DNA of 64,000 nt, taken from NCBI RefSeq assembly GCF_043876815.1, contig NZ_JBAWKA010000001.1, positions 930,001 through 994,000 on the forward strand, in the 5' to 3' direction. Made by a program: the position numbers and the translations under genes. Origin of the DNA: Gaetbulibacter_A sp043876815 (GTDB lineage Bacteria > Bacteroidota > Bacteroidia > Flavobacteriales > Flavobacteriaceae). This document shows, in pieces, positions 61,841-64,000 of the stretch. Positions within the stretch are counted from its first letter, which is position 1. Every line of letters begins with the position of its first letter. The notes under the pieces were generated by a model. The model was given only the letters and a program-made list of their open reading frames with translations, did not search any database and was not told where the DNA came from.

Positions 61841-61950
61841 AGTCAACAATTTGAATAAATCATATTAAAACATTTTATTTTTCAGGAATTATTTCAATAT
61901 CAATTTCAAAAATAATTACAAGTATTTGGTTTCGATATTTTGTTTAATTA

Positions 61951-63507
61951 CTAATTAATAATGTCTTGTATTTGTGGCCAGGGATATTTTCCATCATTTT
62001 TTTGAGGTCTTCCAGGTGTACTTCGGCCTTCTACAATGTACTTTTTTAATAAGGATTTTAACTCTTTAACAACTTTTGGGTGTTCTTTATACACGTTGTT
62101 CTTTTCATCTATATCCGATTTTAAGTTGTATAATTGAATCGGAGGCAATCCCATGGTGTCTTTTCCCGGTCGAGGAAAACTCCATCCGCCAGAGCCTGGT
62201 GCTAGTAACAATTTCCAATCATCTTTAAGTATTGTAAAACTACCGTTAATGGAATGACCTACTGTTGCTTCCCGAATTATCTTTTTATTCCCTGGGTTTG
62301 TTAGAACTGGGAGTAAATTGTAACTGTCTTCAGCCTCATTATCAGCGAGTCTATATCCTGCAATTTTGGCAAAAGTTGCCATGAAGTCTGTTAAGCATAT
62401 AGTCTGCGACACCTCATGTTTTTCTTTTATAACTGCTGGCCATTTTACAATACAAGGAATGCGGTGTCCGCCTTCAAATAAATCAGCTTTATGGCCTCGG
62501 AAAACAAAACTTGGATTATGCCCTTTACTCAATAGGGTATTGAAATCTGCCAAAGGAGAGCAACCGTTATCGGAGGTTAAAACGATAATTGTATTGTCTT
62601 CTTCACCGGTTCTACGTATAGCTTCGACTATTTTTCCTACTTCATGGTCTACCATCATTACAAAATCAGCATACGAATTTAAGCCGGATTTACCCTCAAA
62701 TTCTTTAGACGGTAAAATTGGGGTATGAGGTGCCGGCATTGGATAGTAAGCAAAATAAGGCTGCTTTCCGGGTGCTTTTTCTTCAATATATTTTACAATT
62801 CTACTTGTAAGGTTTGGTAAGCACTCCTGATGATTGAAATCGCTTCCAGTAGGACCTTTTCTCCATAAGGCACCATTGTAGCCCTCTTGACTTGGGTTTT
62901 TGTTATTCCCAACGGTTTCATGGTTAGGGATTGAAGTTGGCATATCGTTTTCCACGTATACGTAAGGAGGCATATCCAGTGATCCATTAAACCCATAAAA
63001 ATAGTCGAAACCTCTGGCAGTAGGACCGTTAAAGATGGGTTTGGAGTAGTCAACACTATCGTTTCCTTTTTCAATATTGTTCCAATCCCAACCCAAATGC
63101 CATTTTCCTATTGCTGCTGTGGTGTAACCTTGCTTTTTCAACATATGAGCCATTGTAGTTCGATCATCAGAAATTAAAGCCTTAGAATACCCTCCTAAAA
63201 CACCTCTTTTCTGTTTGGAGCGCCAATTGTAACGACCAGTTAAAATGCCGTATCGCGTAGGCGTACAAACAGCGGAACTAGAATGCGCATCTGTGAAAAT
63301 AACACCACTATTAGCAATTTCATCAATATTAGGCGTTGGTATTTTACTATTTTTATTAAGACTTGTAATATCGCCGTATCCAAGATCATCAGCCAGAATA
63401 AAAACAATGTTTGGCTTACTTGGCGTAACTTTTTTGCCAAATGACAAGATGGCGAATACGACCACTGATGTAAAGATTAATAAAAGTATAAAATGTTTAG
63501 TTTTCAT
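61951..63507 (-). CDS. Exported sulfatase (S1, arylsulfatase-like)
   Basis: 518 residues from the ATG at 63507 (a longer frame to 63558 exists). N-terminal signal or anchor 5-24, then NIVFILADDLGYGDITSLN (calcium site) and formylglycine motif CTPTR (81-85) in SSAVCTPTRYGILTGRYNWRS. Further motifs AIGKWHLGWDW and LTSDNGCSPL are standard. It is a different subgroup from the upstream sulfatase, so the target probably carries sulfate in more than one position. Last in the cluster on this strand before the window end. Confidence 0.92.
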   Translation of the reverse strand: MKTKHFILLLIFTSVVVFAILSFGKKVTPSKPNIVFILADDLGYGDITSLNKNSKIPTPNIDEIANSGVIFTDAHSSSAVCTPTRYGILTGRYNWRSKQKRGVLGGYSKALISDDRTTMAHMLKKQGYTTAAIGKWHLGWDWNNIEKGNDSVDYSKPIFNGPTARGFDYFYGFNGSLDMPPYVYVENDMPTSIPNHETVGNNKNPSQEGYNGALWRKGPTGSDFNHQECLPNLTSRIVKYIEEKAPGKQPYFAYYPMPAPHTPILPSKEFEGKSGLNSYADFVMMVDHEVGKIVEAIRRTGEEDNTIIVLTSDNGCSPLADFNTLLSKGHNPSFVFRGHKADLFEGGHRIPCIVKWPAVIKEKHEVSQTICLTDFMATFAKIAGYRLADNEAEDSYNLLPVLTNPGNKKIIREATVGHSINGSFTILKDDWKLLLAPGSGGWSFPRPGKDTMGLPPIQLYNLKSDIDEKNNVYKEHPKVVKELKSLLKKYIVEGRSTPGRPQKNDGKYPWPQIQDIIN

Positions 63508-64000
63508 TGGTTTTAATATGTCTTTAATAATGAAGTTTTGAGCTTTATGTTTTAACAAAGTGGTTTCAATTTTTTAAAAAAGTTTTACTGAACATTGTCC
63601 TTAATAATTAAAGTAGACCAGAAAAGGATGAATTTCCCGGGTTAATTCAAATACTCAGAAACCTAAATGTAAATATATTTTACCTATTGCCTGACTTCGG
63701 GGGAAATTTGTAAGGATATAGTTTGATTATAGAAAATCATTTAAAAAACTACGGAATTAATAAACAATTATCCTTTAAAAACAATTGCATCTTTTTCAAG
63801 AACCTAAACATCAGCTTTATTGGTTAGAGATCAATAAACCATTTCTTAATCTATGAAGATTAATTTTAGTTTAAGTTAATAAATGTGATTTTACAATAAA
63901 CGCACAAATCAATTTCAAATTTCTAACTTAAAAAATAATGAGAAATATAACTTTGTATCAGGAATAATTGTATATAATTTATGAATAAAAACTTACTGAA
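63508..64000. other. Non-coding stretch at the window end; possible new gene start at 63981
   Basis: No gene or motif supported in 63508-63980. An ATG at 63981 (MNKNLL...) stays open to the window edge and could begin a plus-strand gene, but 20 bases are too few to call. Confidence 0.4.

Overview
The window looks like a chromosome segment from a marine-type member of the Flavobacteriaceae (Bacteroidota). Evidence: many Bacteroidota-typical families (DUF4252, DUF4293, DUF3810, DUF1599, YeeE/YedE pair, BtuB-like TonB receptor); starts preceded by A-rich sequence rather than Shine-Dalgarno sites; repeated -7 promoter boxes of the form TAnnTTTG, the Bacteroidota primary-sigma signature; and Rho with a long disordered lysine/asparagine-rich insert. 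The species cannot be named from the sequence.

Positions 1-51700 are mostly ordinary core genome. In order: the start of rmuC; a DUF6580 membrane protein divergent from a cobalamin riboswitch and BtuB-like receptor; a secreted S41 peptidase; an ECF sigma / small membrane protein / twin DUF4252 operon; purB; a glycosyltransferase and several lipoproteins; a truncated sirtuin pseudogene; two SpoU-type RNA methyltransferases; a DEAD-box helicase; an M48 protease; two exported amidohydrolase-fold proteins with decayed metal sites; pepD, yidD, cysS, folE; a FadL-type porin; a WGWN-repeat lipoprotein; proS; tRNA-Glu and rpsT; rho; truA with an ABC exporter; cdaA, an unknown lipoprotein and folP; DoxX, an ABC permease, a thioredoxin, tpiA; prmA and clpS.

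Positions 47535-51702 form a sulfur-handling block on the minus strand: a Crp/Fnr regulator, two YeeE/YedE-type (sulfur-transport-like) membrane proteins, a TauE/SafE exporter, a persulfide-dioxygenase-like MBL-rhodanese fusion and a DUF2892 protein. Two similar dyad sites lie exactly the same distance (36.5 nt centre-to-box) upstream of the -7 boxes for its two transcription units. This suggests that the neighbouring Crp/Fnr protein activates both. The regulator gene itself appears to be leaderless.

From tRNA-Arg(ACG) at 51787 the character changes. A tyrosine recombinase directly follows the tRNA, with a cluster of TGTCAGTTAA motifs between them, as expected at the end of an integrated element. 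Then come a long hairpin repeat, an alpha/beta-hydrolase-fold protein that seems to lack its catalytic residues, a poorly coding stretch, and a carbohydrate-degradation cluster: two formylglycine-type sulfatases, a GH78 alpha-L-rhamnosidase and a PL8-type polysaccharide lyase. Together these point to a sulfated polysaccharide containing rhamnose and uronic acid. No SusC/SusD pair is present in the window, so the locus probably continues beyond 64000.

Three copies of a short (about 90-100 bp) repeat beginning TTTTTGGGCGTT and ending near TAACGCAAATT lie directly at gene 3' ends (after the M48 protease, yfcE and tpiA).
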